NCBI GenBank assembly: GCA_016222905.1
Contig: JACRPZ010000032.1
Coordinates: 1-45,285, forward strand
DNA from: Nitrospirota bacterium
GTDB taxonomy: Bacteria > Nitrospirota > Thermodesulfovibrionia > UBA6902
Direction: 5' to 3'
Length of the DNA: 45,285 bases
Shown in pieces: positions 1-8,532 of this stretch. The notes below the pieces were generated by a model. That model ran no database searches and was not told the DNA's origin. It saw only the letters and a list, made by a program, of their open reading frames with translations. The first letter of the stretch is position 1; every line of letters starts with the position of its first letter. A program made the position numbers and the translations under genes.

Positions 1-79
1 CCATTAAGGTTCTTACTCCGGGAGTATAGGATAAATTCGGACGATTATTTTTGAAATCGAAAAATCTCATCTCGTCTCA

Positions 80-376
80 TTATCTGTTATACTTCAATAT
101 GTTATTGCCTTTGCTATTTTCAATAACCGGACATAGGTGATGAATGACAATAAAACCTATACCTGCAAAAATTAATGCAATAGCTGATAATCCATAGCAT
201 ACTGTTCCAAATAAATGCCCTACTCCTACGAATAAAGCTCCACTTGGGGATGTTGTGTATTGCTTATTTGATAGATAAAATCCAAGGACAGCGAAAAGAA
301 GACTAATGACAATACCGAAGGTAGGATTTTTTAATGATATTTCTATAATGTCTTCTAAAGGACTTTTGTTTTTCAA
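80..376 (-). CDS. small hypothetical membrane protein
   Basis: A 98-residue protein of unknown family. Two hydrophobic stretches, at about residues 20-36 and 52-78, suggest a two-helix inner-membrane hairpin. The central loop is Ser/Thr/Pro-rich and the C-terminus is short and basic. The start codon is TTG, preceded by an AAGGAG Shine-Dalgarno about ten bases upstream; no ATG fits better. It stands alone, separated by about 120 bases from the nuclease-like gene upstream. I do not recognise a function. Confidence 0.5.
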   Translation of the reverse strand: MKNKSPLEDIIEISLKNPTFGIVISLLFAVLGFYLSNKQYTTSPSGALFVGVGHLFGTVCYGLSAIALIFAGIGFIVIHHLCPVIENSKGNNILKYNR

Positions 377-497
377 GGAATATGCTCCTTATTCCTAATC
401 TTGAAAACTGCTTTTAAAAGCCAATTTTCGAGTGTGGGCGGAAGATTATGGTTGAAATGAGTTGCAAATCTGTTACCGAACATAAATCTTATTTATA

Positions 498-1646
498 TTA
501 GACACTGTCGGGCTGACTCTTAAATTTTCTTTTCAACTCAGCATTTATTTTTTGAAGAGGTTCTTTTAATGCCTTTTCCATTCTGAGCATCCCATCTTTC
601 ATAAATTCTGTCATCTTTGCCCAATCTTCTTTTTCAAACACATTTACCCCTTCAAGTTCATACTTAATCCTGCTTGCTCTCTTTTTATCAAGCCTTTCCC
701 AAATCAACTCAGCACCAAAGGCTTTTTCAATACTATCTTTTTGCTGTAGAAGGGTATCAAAAACAAATTTGTTCTCTTTAAACTCTCCTCTATCAATGTA
801 GAGTTCACAACGACCATAGCTTTTTGAAATGACAAAAACAAAGCCAACTCCCCTTACTCCTGACCCTGCTCCTATCCAATGCTCTTTTGCAGGACTGATA
901 TTTTGGTAAAGATGAGTCGATTTATTCATTTCTTTCAATAGCTGAGTCCAAAATTCCCTTCGAATGATATGCCTTGTTTTTAATGTTTCCTGTGAATTAA
1001 TATCATCCTGTGTTTTATCAGCCATGCTTATGATAAATTCTTCAGCATCCTTAATAGGGATGATTTGCTCAATATTTAAAAAAAGTTGACTGCCCATTTC
1101 AAATGGTGAGACCTGAAAACATTGAATCCTCAACTTGTAATTGAGCAACCACAAAGCTGTGGAGGTAACTTCTTTGCGAAAATTACCTGATACCATAATA
1201 ATTCTCTGAGTTAGCCCTTTATTCAGTAAAAGCTCCTCATAATCATCATTGTCAAAAAACTCAGAGAGCTTATCTTCAGCCTTGTCCTTACCATCTTTTT
1301 TATTAAGATACTCTTGGTAAATATCTTTGACCTGCTCCTTAGAAAGACTCGAACAGTATGATGCATATTTCAATACCTGCCATGTGACATCACGACCCGA
1401 ATCATCTAATTTGTTTTCGATAACGACAAGATTTCCCTGCTTATCCAGTGCAAGCAGGTCAAGCCTCTCATTGGTATCACTAAAACCACTAAATTCTTTC
1501 TGTATAATGAGCATTTCTTCCCCCAGTGCTTCTGGGTTATTCTCTAACCAAACCTGAAGATTTTCCCTCTCTTTGAACCCCAGTTCTGAGAAAGATTTCT
1601 TTGTCAGCTTATCAATTCTGTTTTTTGCTTTGTCAATTAAATACAT
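498..1646 (-). CDS. PD-(D/E)XK nuclease-like protein with DUF4268 C-terminus
   Basis: 382 residues. The N-terminal half has the NucS/DUF91-like core: a segment around residues 34-50 containing NPEALGEEM, then a strand-turn-strand with D63 (ERLDLLAL) and the E77-x-K79 pair (VVIENKL), which together form a PD-(D/E)XK signature. The C-terminal half, about residues 225-365, looks like DUF4268 (REFWTQLL, then a GVRGVGFVFVIS strand). Proteins of this build are scattered accessory genes, often near restriction or mobile loci. An intracellular DNase or DNA-repair role is inferred from the fold only. The ATG has a GGAAGGTGGT ribosome binding site. No modification gene is adjacent. Confidence 0.72.
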   Translation of the reverse strand: MYLIDKAKNRIDKLTKKSFSELGFKERENLQVWLENNPEALGEEMLIIQKEFSGFSDTNERLDLLALDKQGNLVVIENKLDDSGRDVTWQVLKYASYCSSLSKEQVKDIYQEYLNKKDGKDKAEDKLSEFFDNDDYEELLLNKGLTQRIIMVSGNFRKEVTSTALWLLNYKLRIQCFQVSPFEMGSQLFLNIEQIIPIKDAEEFIISMADKTQDDINSQETLKTRHIIRREFWTQLLKEMNKSTHLYQNISPAKEHWIGAGSGVRGVGFVFVISKSYGRCELYIDRGEFKENKFVFDTLLQQKDSIEKAFGAELIWERLDKKRASRIKYELEGVNVFEKEDWAKMTEFMKDGMLRMEKALKEPLQKINAELKRKFKSQPDSV

Positions 1647-1751
1647 GTTTCACCACCTTCCATCTCAACCCTGATTTTACAAAACCGTCACTATGGTCAG
1701 GTCTTTCTTCTTGCATTCCACATTTTTCAGTCAAATCAATTCTCGCTCTCT

Positions 1752-2267
1752 TCATTTTCCCGGCTCCCGCCTAAACCCAATCTTGCCCTTCTTCGACTCC
1801 TCCGGTTTCATCAACTGCCTTATCGCGTCAAAGACAACTTTAAATTGAGTGTCATATTTCTTTTCCATGTCGGATAGTTTCCTGGCGAGGTCTTTATGGG
1901 TCGCGATCAGTTCGCGGAGCTTAACTAACGCCCGCATGATCTGAATATTAACCTCAATCGCCCTGTCGCTGTTCAGCACACTCGAAAGCATTGCAACTCC
2001 CTGTTCGGTGAAGGCGTAAGGAAGATATTTAGAGTGCTCGCCCCGCTTTAAGGTGCCAAAATGGCTCCTTAGAGATTCATATTCTTCCTTTTGCAATTCA
2101 AACATGAAATCTTCAGGGAAACGTTTTATATTTCTTCTGACCTGCCTTTTCAGTTGCTTGACCTCAACGCCATAAAGTTCGGCCAAATCGCTATCCAACA
2201 ATACTTTGTGGCCTCTGAGGAGATAAATCTTTCTTTCAATAATCTCAACAGGAATCAGTTCTTTCAT
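1752..2267 (-). CDS. ORF6N-domain DNA-binding protein
   Basis: 171 residues. Residues 9-95 match the ORF6N (phage KilA-N related) domain: [20 protein letters not shown], then [21 protein letters not shown], then the family hallmark [19 protein letters not shown]-terminal helix/coiled coil (residues 105-150) follows. ORF6N proteins are common in phages and as isolated chromosomal genes, presumed DNA-binding, of unknown role. Length is typical. A 14-bp piece of its own coding sequence recurs just upstream of its start (see the repeat entry), which is unusual. Confidence 0.8.
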   Translation of the reverse strand: MKELIPVEIIERKIYLLRGHKVLLDSDLAELYGVEVKQLKRQVRRNIKRFPEDFMFELQKEEYESLRSHFGTLKRGEHSKYLPYAFTEQGVAMLSSVLNSDRAIEVNIQIMRALVKLRELIATHKDLARKLSDMEKKYDTQFKVVFDAIRQLMKPEESKKGKIGFRREPGK

Positions 2268-2292
2268 TTATTCTCACTGCCTCCCAACTTGA

Positions 2293-2306
2293 GGTGCCAA
2301 AATGGA
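2293..2306 (-). repeat. upstream copy of an internal ORF6N gene segment
   Basis: AGGTGCCAAAATGG occurs here, about 30 bases upstream of the ORF6N start, and again inside the gene at 2051-2064. Read on the minus strand the upstream copy encodes HFGTSSW in an open frame, against HFGTLKRG in the protein. It therefore resembles a relic of the same protein segment, or a site the protein could bind in both places. Confidence 0.55.
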
Positions 2307-2389
2307 ATATCAAGTTCCCAAACTCTTCATTTCCCTTAGAGTCAAAAAAGTGCTTAATGATAATACCTTATGCCTATGAAAAACAAGAA

Positions 2390-3382
2390 CTATATCCCGA
2401 AAATACCATCATAAAAATTTCCATCTATCAAGAACTTGATCCTTAAAGCAAATATATTCTCAGGAAGTCTTAACCCTTTAAGCTTAACCATATCTTTCTC
2501 TGTAGTGATAATATCCATCCCCCCGGCCTCTTTGATCATTTTATCAATATCCCCTTGCGGATAATGATGATGGTCCCTGAATCTTTTAGACTTTACTATC
2601 TCCGCTCCCATTGATTTAAGGAGAGCTTCAAAATGATATGGATTGGCAATGCCTGAAAATGCGTAGACCCTTCTCTCTTTCAGCGTATCAATACTTTCAG
2701 ATTCTCCTGAAACATTGATAAGCGCTGCCGGCACATGAGATGAGGTATATATCGGGACGTCAGTACTATACCGCTTGATCTTGCTTATACACGCGGTGAC
2801 CCTTTTCTTATCCGCCATATCTGCTTTTGAGAGAACTATGATATCAGCCCGTTTCAGCGCGCTTAATGGTTCTCTCAGCTTTCCCTCCGGGAAGAGCTTG
2901 CCGTTATCAAAAGGATTTGTCGCGTCAATCAGAAGTATGTCTCTGTCCCTGTGAAGCTGCCAGTGCTGAAAACCGTCGTCGAGGATGAAAACGAGTTTTG
3001 AGTTTAGAATTTTGAGTTGAGAGTTAAGGGTAAATATTCCTCCTTCATACCTGTCTGCGCATTTTATTATGGGAACTCCGCTTAATGCTTCAGCCATTAA
3101 GAATGCTTCATCTCCTGCCTGAGATGCGTTCATCAAAGGCTTTTCCCCCTTTGTAACAAAACAGGGGTCTTTTGCCTTCCCTTTATATCCTCTTGTCAAT
3201 ATGCACGGTTTATAGCCGCGCCTTTTGGCCTCTTCAGCCAGCGCCATTACAGCAGGGGTCTTGCCTGTTCCGCCGAGAGTGATGTTGCCTATGCTGATAA
3301 CTTTACAAGGCAGTTTCTTAGGCTTTTTTAAAAGTCTTGCGATTTTTAAAACGATTCCGTATATTCCGCTAAGCAGCCCCAA
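2390..3382 (-). CDS. lpxK: tetraacyldisaccharide 4'-kinase LpxK
   Basis: Phosphorylates the 4' position of the lipid A disaccharide at the inner membrane, the last step before Kdo addition. 330 residues, near the usual length. The P-loop is GNITLGGTGKTP (residues 32-43, after an N-terminal membrane-associated helix). The LpxK motif LDDGFQHWQL is near residues 131-140 and TTEKDMVKL lies near the C-terminus. It overlaps waaA by 14 bases and ends the lpxB-msbA-waaA-lpxK run. Just before the LDDGFQH motif, residues about 117-130 are encoded by a 42-bp heptanucleotide tandem array, an apparent in-frame insertion in a loop. The catalytic motifs are intact, so the enzyme is probably active. Confidence 0.95.
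   Translation of the reverse strand: MGLLSGIYGIVLKIARLLKKPKKLPCKVISIGNITLGGTGKTPAVMALAEEAKRRGYKPCILTRGYKGKAKDPCFVTKGEKPLMNASQAGDEAFLMAEALSGVPIIKCADRYEGGIFTLNSQLKILNSKLVFILDDGFQHWQLHRDRDILLIDATNPFDNGKLFPEGKLREPLSALKRADIIVLSKADMADKKRVTACISKIKRYSTDVPIYTSSHVPAALINVSGESESIDTLKERRVYAFSGIANPYHFEALLKSMGAEIVKSKRFRDHHHYPQGDIDKMIKEAGGMDIITTEKDMVKLKGLRLPENIFALRIKFLIDGNFYDGIFGI
2993..3034. repeat. heptanucleotide tandem array inside lpxK
   Basis: Six consecutive 7-base units on the plus strand, consensus GAGTTnA; the first two are GAGTTTT and GAGTTTA and the last is GGGTAAA. Total 42 bases, exactly 14 codons, so the reading frame is preserved. The encoded peptide (TLNSQLKILNSKL) has no counterpart I know in LpxK. 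Confidence 0.8.
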
Positions 3383-4634
3383 GGTAACCTCTTACAAGTT
3401 TCAGCGCTTTTTGAACAGCGCCCTTATTCTCATCCAATATTGCCCTGGCATTCTCTCCCATCAGCTTTGCTTTTTCCGGTCTTTGTATTAACTCTGCCAC
3501 TGCCGCTGCAATCTCTTTGGCATTCTTAACCTCAATCGCGGCTGACCTGTTGAGAAATTCACCGGCTATGGGAAAATTCTCCATGTGAGGACCAAATAAA
3601 ATAGGATTGCCCCAGTACGCAGGCTCTAAAATATTATGCCCTCCGTAAGGCAATAGACTCCCGCCTATGAAAGTAATTGAGGCACTTGAGAAGAGCTCTG
3701 ATAACTCGCCTATTGTGTCCAGGAGAATAACATCCGCCTCTGTTGCATTCTTTATCTCAGAACGCCTGATATAATTCATACCCCTCTCTTTAATTATCTC
3801 CTCCACTTCACTGAACCTCTCAGGATGTCTCGGCGCAATAATAAGCTTCAAATTATAAAACTCTTTCCCCTCTGACCCCTGACCCCTGACCCCTTTTATT
3901 GTTTTATACGTATCAAGTATTATCTCATCCTCTCCTCTGTGCGTGCTGCCTGCAAGAAACATACGCCCGCTAATTCTACCTACCCATGCAAGAGGCGGTT
4001 TTTTATCAAAAGCAATATCAAACTTAAAGTTCCCCATAATTCCGACCTTCTCTTCTTGAGCGCCGAGCGCGATGATCCTTTCGGCATCCCCCTTCGTCTG
4101 CATGTAGAGAAAATCCGCGTATGACAAGACCTCTTTCATAAAGAACCTTGATAAATTGTAACCCTTAAATGATTTAGGGGAAAGCCTTCCATTTAAAAGA
4201 AGTATATGGGAGCCGGATTTCTTCAGGCCATGAAACAGGACAGGCCAGAGCTCGGTCTCAATCGTTATGAATACTTCGGGCCTGAGCGAATTGACAACCC
4301 TGCTTACGCAGAGTCCCGTATCCCACTGCATGTACATTATCCTGTCTGCTTCTGGGAATTTTTCGCGCGCTACCTGCTGTCCGGTATATGTAGTTGTGGA
4401 TAACAGGATCTTTTTCTCCGGGAACTCTCTTTTGAGGGCCTTTAAAAACGGAAGGCAGGCAACAGTTTCGCCGACTGAAACCGCATGAACCCATATGTCT
4501 GTCTTTGAATATGCGGATAATCCAAGCCGTTCGCTCAGGAATCTTGCCTTATCAGCAGATCCTTTCTTCAGCAAAAGCCATGGGAGATATATTAAAAGCG
4601 ATATGGCGGAAAGAAAATTATAAAGCAGGAGCAT
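3369..4634 (-). CDS. waaA: Kdo transferase (3-deoxy-D-manno-octulosonic acid transferase)
   Basis: Adds Kdo from CMP-Kdo to the lipid A precursor on the cytoplasmic face of the inner membrane. 421 residues, normal for WaaA/KdtA. It has an N-terminal membrane anchor (residues 1-23, ending in a KKG basic edge), then the family segment WVHAVSVGETVACLPFL with the catalytic-region Glu, LLLNGRLSPKSF, the FLAGSTHRGEDEIIL motif, IIAPRHPERF, and GGSLLPYGGHNILEPAYWGNPILFGP. Between GEDEIILDTYKT and LKLIIAPRHPERF it carries a Gly/Gln/Ser-rich insert encoded by a heptamer array. It follows msbA after a 170-base gap holding a dispersed repeat. Whether it is mono- or bifunctional cannot be told from sequence. 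Confidence 0.95.
   Translation of the reverse strand: MLLLYNFLSAISLLIYLPWLLLKKGSADKARFLSERLGLSAYSKTDIWVHAVSVGETVACLPFLKALKREFPEKKILLSTTTYTGQQVAREKFPEADRIMYMQWDTGLCVSRVVNSLRPEVFITIETELWPVLFHGLKKSGSHILLLNGRLSPKSFKGYNLSRFFMKEVLSYADFLYMQTKGDAERIIALGAQEEKVGIMGNFKFDIAFDKKPPLAWVGRISGRMFLAGSTHRGEDEIILDTYKTIKGVRGQGSEGKEFYNLKLIIAPRHPERFSEVEEIIKERGMNYIRRSEIKNATEADVILLDTIGELSELFSSASITFIGGSLLPYGGHNILEPAYWGNPILFGPHMENFPIAGEFLNRSAAIEVKNAKEIAAAVAELIQRPEKAKLMGENARAILDENKGAVQKALKLVRGYLGAA
3866..3893. repeat. heptanucleotide tandem array inside waaA
   Basis: Three perfect TGACCCC units (3873-3893) preceded by one degenerate unit (TCCCCTC). On the coding strand it reads GGGGTCA repeated and encodes a VRGQGSEGK-type loop just before the conserved LIIAPRHPERF strand. 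The reading frame is kept. Confidence 0.8.
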
Positions 4635-4656
4635 CCTTAAACCTTTCTATAAAATC

Positions 4657-4760
4657 TAAAAATGGCATTTAGCCACTGACTTACACGAACTATGTAGTTT
4701 ATTATTTTCTTCTGCCTTTGTTACTTGTGCCTTTGTCCCTGCTTGAAAAGTCTGTGGCCT
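4657..4760. repeat. dispersed MITE-like repeat, copy A
   Basis: A roughly 104-base element between msbA and waaA. It shares long identical blocks with a second copy at 25018-25122, including GGCATTTAGCCAC, ATTTTCTTCTGCCTTTG and GTGCCTTTGTCCCTGCTT. The ends are inverted: GCCACTGAC at the left and GTCTGTGGC at the right. It has no coding capacity. Both copies lie in the same orientation relative to their host minus-strand operons. Confidence 0.78.
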
Positions 4761-4804
4761 ACTGCTTTTTACAGGTTAAACTCAAGGGATATTTTTCTAT
4801 ATTT

Positions 4805-6535
4805 TTACTTGCTGATTTCTTGATCTTCATTATAAAACTGGGACTGATAGAGGGTTTTATACAGGCCGTCTTTTTCAATCAGCTCTTCGTGCGCTCCACT
4901 TTCAACGATCTTCGACTTGTCAAGCACAAGTATCCTGTCAGCCCTTCTCACAGTGGAGAGCCTGTGCGCAATAACGAATGTCGTTCTGTTCGACATTAAA
5001 TTATCAAGCGCCTTCTGCACAATCTGTTCCGATGCGGTATCAAGAGAAGAAGTCGCCTCGTCAAGGATCAGGATGGGCGGGTTTTTAAGAAGTGCCCTTG
5101 CAATTGATACCCTCTGTTTCTGGCCGCCTGAGAGCCTTACGCCTCTCTCCCCGATCAGCGTTTCATACCCATAAGGCATATCCTTTATAAAATCGTAGGC
5201 ATATGCCGCTTTTGCCGCTTCAATTACCTCTTCCTCAGTTGCATCGAGTTTTCCAAATTTAATATTCTCCCTGATGGTTTCATCAAAGAGCATTATGTCC
5301 TGACTCACTATTCCTATATTCTTGCGAAGGGATTTGGACGTGGCATTATTTATATTCACGCCGTCAATCGTGATCTTTCCGCTTAACGGCCTGTAGAATC
5401 TCAGCATCAGATCCATAAGCGTGCTCTTGCCTGCCCCGCTTCTGCCGACAATTGCAACAAGCTCTCCTTTTTTGACCTGAAAATTGACATTGCTGAGCAC
5501 CTTTCTCTTGGTGCCGGGATAGACAAAGGTCACGTTGTTAAATACTATCCCGTCTCTTACAGGGAGAATCTCTATTGAGCCGTCTGCTGCCGGCTCCTGG
5601 TCGAGGAGTTCGAACAGCCTGTCCGCCGCCGCCCGCGCCTGCTGAAGCTTGTTATTTGCGCTGGATATCCTCTTTATCGGCGTTAGCATAAGGCTTATGG
5701 CTCCAAAAAAAGAGAAGAGTTCGCCAAGCGTCATCTTATCGTAATGTATCAAGGAAAGGCCATAGAACATTAATCCTGTCAAGCCTATCCCGGTAATTAA
5801 TTCATGCAGCAGGTCAGAGTACTCTGCAGTACGGGCGCCTTTTATGGATATGCTGTAGAACTTTCTGTTCTCTTCTCTGAATTTATCCGCGTGAAGCTCC
5901 TCACGCATAAAGGCCTTGATTATCTTTATTCCTGAGATGGTCTCCGTGAGCCTGACAGTGAGCCCTGCTGTCTGCTCCTGCGTCTTTTGGGAGATCTTCT
6001 TCATTTTTTTGCCGAACTTGTCTATTGCAAGGAAGGAGAAGGGCAAGACTATCATAGATATCAGAGTGAGATCCCACCGTCTTATAAAGGCTACGACCAG
6101 CAGAGTGATAAAAGTGGCTCCTTCAACAAAGATATCTTTTATGGAGTAACCGAGAATGTTCTGAAGCACGTATGAATCATTTATTACTCTTGATATTAGT
6201 TCTCCGGAGGGTCTCTTAATATAAAATTCCATAGGCAGTGTGATAATTTTATTAAAGAGTTGTTCGCGAACATCTCTTACCACCTTTGCGCCGACAATTC
6301 GCATCAGAAAGGAGTGCACAAATGCAAAAATACCCTTGGACAGAAAGAAGGATATATAAAGAAGCGGATACAAACTCATCACCTTGGTATCGGTCTGAAG
6401 TCCGTCTATCAAAGGCTTTATATACCATGCCATTGCGCCTGTGACGCCTGAAACGAAGAAGCTGAAGATAGTTGCAATAATAACAATCCACCAGTAGGGC
6501 TTCAGATATTTTATTAAGCGCTTGTACTGTTCCAT
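4805..6535 (-). CDS. msbA: lipid A export ABC transporter MsbA
   Basis: Half-size ABC exporter that flips core-lipid A across the inner membrane. 576 residues, near the E. coli length of 582. Transmembrane segments fill residues 1-310. The nucleotide-binding domain follows with Walker A (GRSGAGKST, about residue 363), signature LSGGQKQR, Walker B LILDEATSSLD and H-loop IAHRLSTV. It overlaps lpxB by 22 bases and is followed by waaA, a conserved lipid A context that separates it from generic multidrug exporters. Confidence 0.93.
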   Translation of the reverse strand: MEQYKRLIKYLKPYWWIVIIATIFSFFVSGVTGAMAWYIKPLIDGLQTDTKVMSLYPLLYISFFLSKGIFAFVHSFLMRIVGAKVVRDVREQLFNKIITLPMEFYIKRPSGELISRVINDSYVLQNILGYSIKDIFVEGATFITLLVVAFIRRWDLTLISMIVLPFSFLAIDKFGKKMKKISQKTQEQTAGLTVRLTETISGIKIIKAFMREELHADKFREENRKFYSISIKGARTAEYSDLLHELITGIGLTGLMFYGLSLIHYDKMTLGELFSFFGAISLMLTPIKRISSANNKLQQARAAADRLFELLDQEPAADGSIEILPVRDGIVFNNVTFVYPGTKRKVLSNVNFQVKKGELVAIVGRSGAGKSTLMDLMLRFYRPLSGKITIDGVNINNATSKSLRKNIGIVSQDIMLFDETIRENIKFGKLDATEEEVIEAAKAAYAYDFIKDMPYGYETLIGERGVRLSGGQKQRVSIARALLKNPPILILDEATSSLDTASEQIVQKALDNLMSNRTTFVIAHRLSTVRRADRILVLDKSKIVESGAHEELIEKDGLYKTLYQSQFYNEDQEISK

Positions 6536-7641
6536 CCGGCTACCTCTCCTACAATAGATGCTGTTCTCTCAGAGGCCCTCTTCTCCCCTATCAGTTCCCT
6601 TATTTTTTTGAAGTTTGAAATCATATTATATCTGTAAGCAGTATCATGCAGTATATTTCTGATCTCTGAAAAGATTTTTTCAGCAGTCGCCTCATTCTGA
6701 ATGAACTCTAAAACAACCTCTTTCCCTGAAAGCAGGTTGACCAGCGAATAATATTTAACCTTAACGAGGAGCCTTGCGAGAAAAAAAGTAAGCGGGGAAA
6801 CTCTGTAAAAGACGACCATCGGCGTCCCGATGAGGGCTGCTTCAAGCGTTGCAGTGCCTGAAGCAACAGCAGATACCTCTGAGCAGGCTACAACTTCCTT
6901 TGTCCTGTTTTTAATTACTCTAATATAATCTTTTAATTCTTCAGAGACGTCTGTTCCGGGCGCAAGCGGGATAACAAGCTGAAACTCAGGCAGCTCCTTA
7001 TTGATCTTTGCGGCAATATCCTTTATGACCGGCATATGCCTCTGTATCTCTCCGGGCCTGCTTCCCGGTAAAAAGCTTATTACAGGCCGCTCCGGGGCAA
7101 GTCCTATCATTCTTTTTAGTTCCTCTTTGCTCTTTTCAATGCCGATGGTTTCCGCAAGCGGATGGCCTACAAACTCGTATGGGAGCCCGGTATCTTTGTA
7201 GTAGTCCGCTTCAAACGGGAGGATCAGGGCTATCTTATTGACGAGCGAGCTTATCTTCTTTATCCTCCATATGCGCCAGGCCCACACTTGGGGACTGACA
7301 TAATATAGTATGGGAATTCCTATGGCACTTGCCTTTTTGGCGAGAGCGAGATTAAAGTCCGGATAATCTATAAGGACGAGAATATCAGGTTTTTTCTTAA
7401 TCATCGCTTCCTTTGCGCTTCTAAAGTGTTTCCTGATCTCCCATACATGTTTGAGAGCCTCTGTAATTCCGATAACATTTGAAATAGGAGCTATCAAATT
7501 GACCCCTTCTTTTTCCATGTGTACACCGCCGATGCCGAATATCTCTGCGTCAGGCCATCTCTTTCTGATCTCCCTGCTCAAAAGGGCGCCATACAGCTCT
7601 CCGGACGGCTCTCCTGCGCTTATCATAACTTTTTTTGTCAT
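6514..7641 (-). CDS. lpxB: lipid-A-disaccharide synthase
   Basis: Glycosyltransferase (GT19) condensing lipid X with UDP-diacylglucosamine to give the lipid A disaccharide. 375 residues, normal. Family motifs: SAGEPSGELYGALL at residues 7-20, GIGGVHMEKEG, LVLIDYPDFNLALAKKA, YYVSPQVWAWR, FVGHPLAE, FLPGSRPGEI, and the C-terminal ASGTATLEAALIGTPMVVFYR. It is the first gene of the lpxB-msbA-waaA-lpxK operon. About 200 bases upstream hold no gene; a TATACT-like -10 is visible there on the minus strand without a convincing -35. Confidence 0.95.
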   Translation of the reverse strand: MTKKVMISAGEPSGELYGALLSREIRKRWPDAEIFGIGGVHMEKEGVNLIAPISNVIGITEALKHVWEIRKHFRSAKEAMIKKKPDILVLIDYPDFNLALAKKASAIGIPILYYVSPQVWAWRIWRIKKISSLVNKIALILPFEADYYKDTGLPYEFVGHPLAETIGIEKSKEELKRMIGLAPERPVISFLPGSRPGEIQRHMPVIKDIAAKINKELPEFQLVIPLAPGTDVSEELKDYIRVIKNRTKEVVACSEVSAVASGTATLEAALIGTPMVVFYRVSPLTFFLARLLVKVKYYSLVNLLSGKEVVLEFIQNEATAEKIFSEIRNILHDTAYRYNMISNFKKIRELIGEKRASERTASIVGEVAGWNSTSA

Positions 7642-7849
7642 TTAGTAAGAGAATGAGAATTTAAGAGATTATCTTCCATAATGGCCGAGCGAATTTTGAT
7701 ATAGTATACAATATTCTTTTTGCTTTGATGCTGATATGGAAGGAGGAATATCTAACCCTTTAACGTGTTTAAAATGATCTCGCTGATGAATCTGACCTTT
7801 TAAGGTCCCAGCTCAGAATATATTGGGAGAGTAACATTGTCGATTCTTC

Positions 7850-8386
7850 TCACTTTGATCTTTCCAATAAAGAAACTATTGTTTTTACATTCTCAAGGTT
7901 TTTGCCGTAATCTACGATAGTTGACCTGGCGGTCGGTCTGCTTGATACCTTTACAGCAGTCTTTTCATTGCTTATGCCGGTTATGTCAAAAGAGATTGTG
8001 TCTCCCCATGTCTTCCAGTTAATAGACGACCTTGCTATGATCTTACCCTGAGAGCGGTCTTCCTCCTGAACCCTGCATCTGCTTATAAGTTTCAAAGACT
8101 TAATGCAAAGATCAAAGGTCTTGTCATAGGGGAGTTGCAATTCCATATTCCGAACCTGATATGTCCTCATTGACTTTTCGGATATATCCCCTGCGATTTT
8201 TTTCACGGCCCGGCTATGAAGAAAGCCTAATATGATAAACATAAGAAAACCAAAGATTAACCCTGAAATAAGCCCGCCTGGAAGACCGGCATTGAAACCA
8301 TACAGAGAGGAAAACAATACTGCCGTAAATATGCCGAAAGGAATTCCGCCGGCTAAAAATATTTTCAAGTTCCTGTTCATATGCAT
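7850..8386 (-). CDS. hypothetical two-TM membrane protein
   Basis: Unknown family. With the ATG at 8386 (or 8380) the protein has two close hydrophobic helices (about residues 8-55) and a basic HSRAVKK edge. A soluble alpha/beta C-terminal domain of about 120 residues follows (LQLPYDKTFDLCIKSLKLI, then WGDTISFDIT, then TAVKVSSRP), resembling small stress or lipid-binding-like domains. The open frame continues upstream to a GTG at 8455, but that extension looks unlike a signal or membrane segment. A good AAGGAG at 8432-8437 has no start codon at proper spacing, so the start is uncertain. It is transcribed divergently from the zinc-ribbon gene. Confidence 0.55.
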   Translation of the reverse strand: MHMNRNLKIFLAGGIPFGIFTAVLFSSLYGFNAGLPGGLISGLIFGFLMFIILGFLHSRAVKKIAGDISEKSMRTYQVRNMELQLPYDKTFDLCIKSLKLISRCRVQEEDRSQGKIIARSSINWKTWGDTISFDITGISNEKTAVKVSSRPTARSTIVDYGKNLENVKTIVSLLERSK

Positions 8387-8484
8387 AGTATAATTTATTT
8401 TAAAACCTGCTACTTGTATCCCTGATATTTTCTCCTTAATATGTAAACATGACACCCGCGTTCAAAGCATTTTTAAAAAGGCGC

Positions 8485-8513
8485 TGGCAAACAACATTAG
8501 TTATCTTTATAAT
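8485..8513 (+). promoter_or_regulatory. candidate sigma70 promoter for the zinc-ribbon gene
   Basis: TATAAT at 8508-8513 with TGGCAA at 8485-8490, 17-base spacing, ending about 20 bases before the ATG at 8533. The -10 is perfect and the -35 is weak. Confidence 0.45.
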
Positions 8514-8532
8514 TATTCAATAGGATAAATTA

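Noticed and set aside
7642-7849. Hidden small gene or riboswitch before lpxB.
   Set aside because: Only a short dyad (GACCTT/AAGGTC at 7794-7807) and a lone -10-like TATACT; no coding or known riboswitch pattern.
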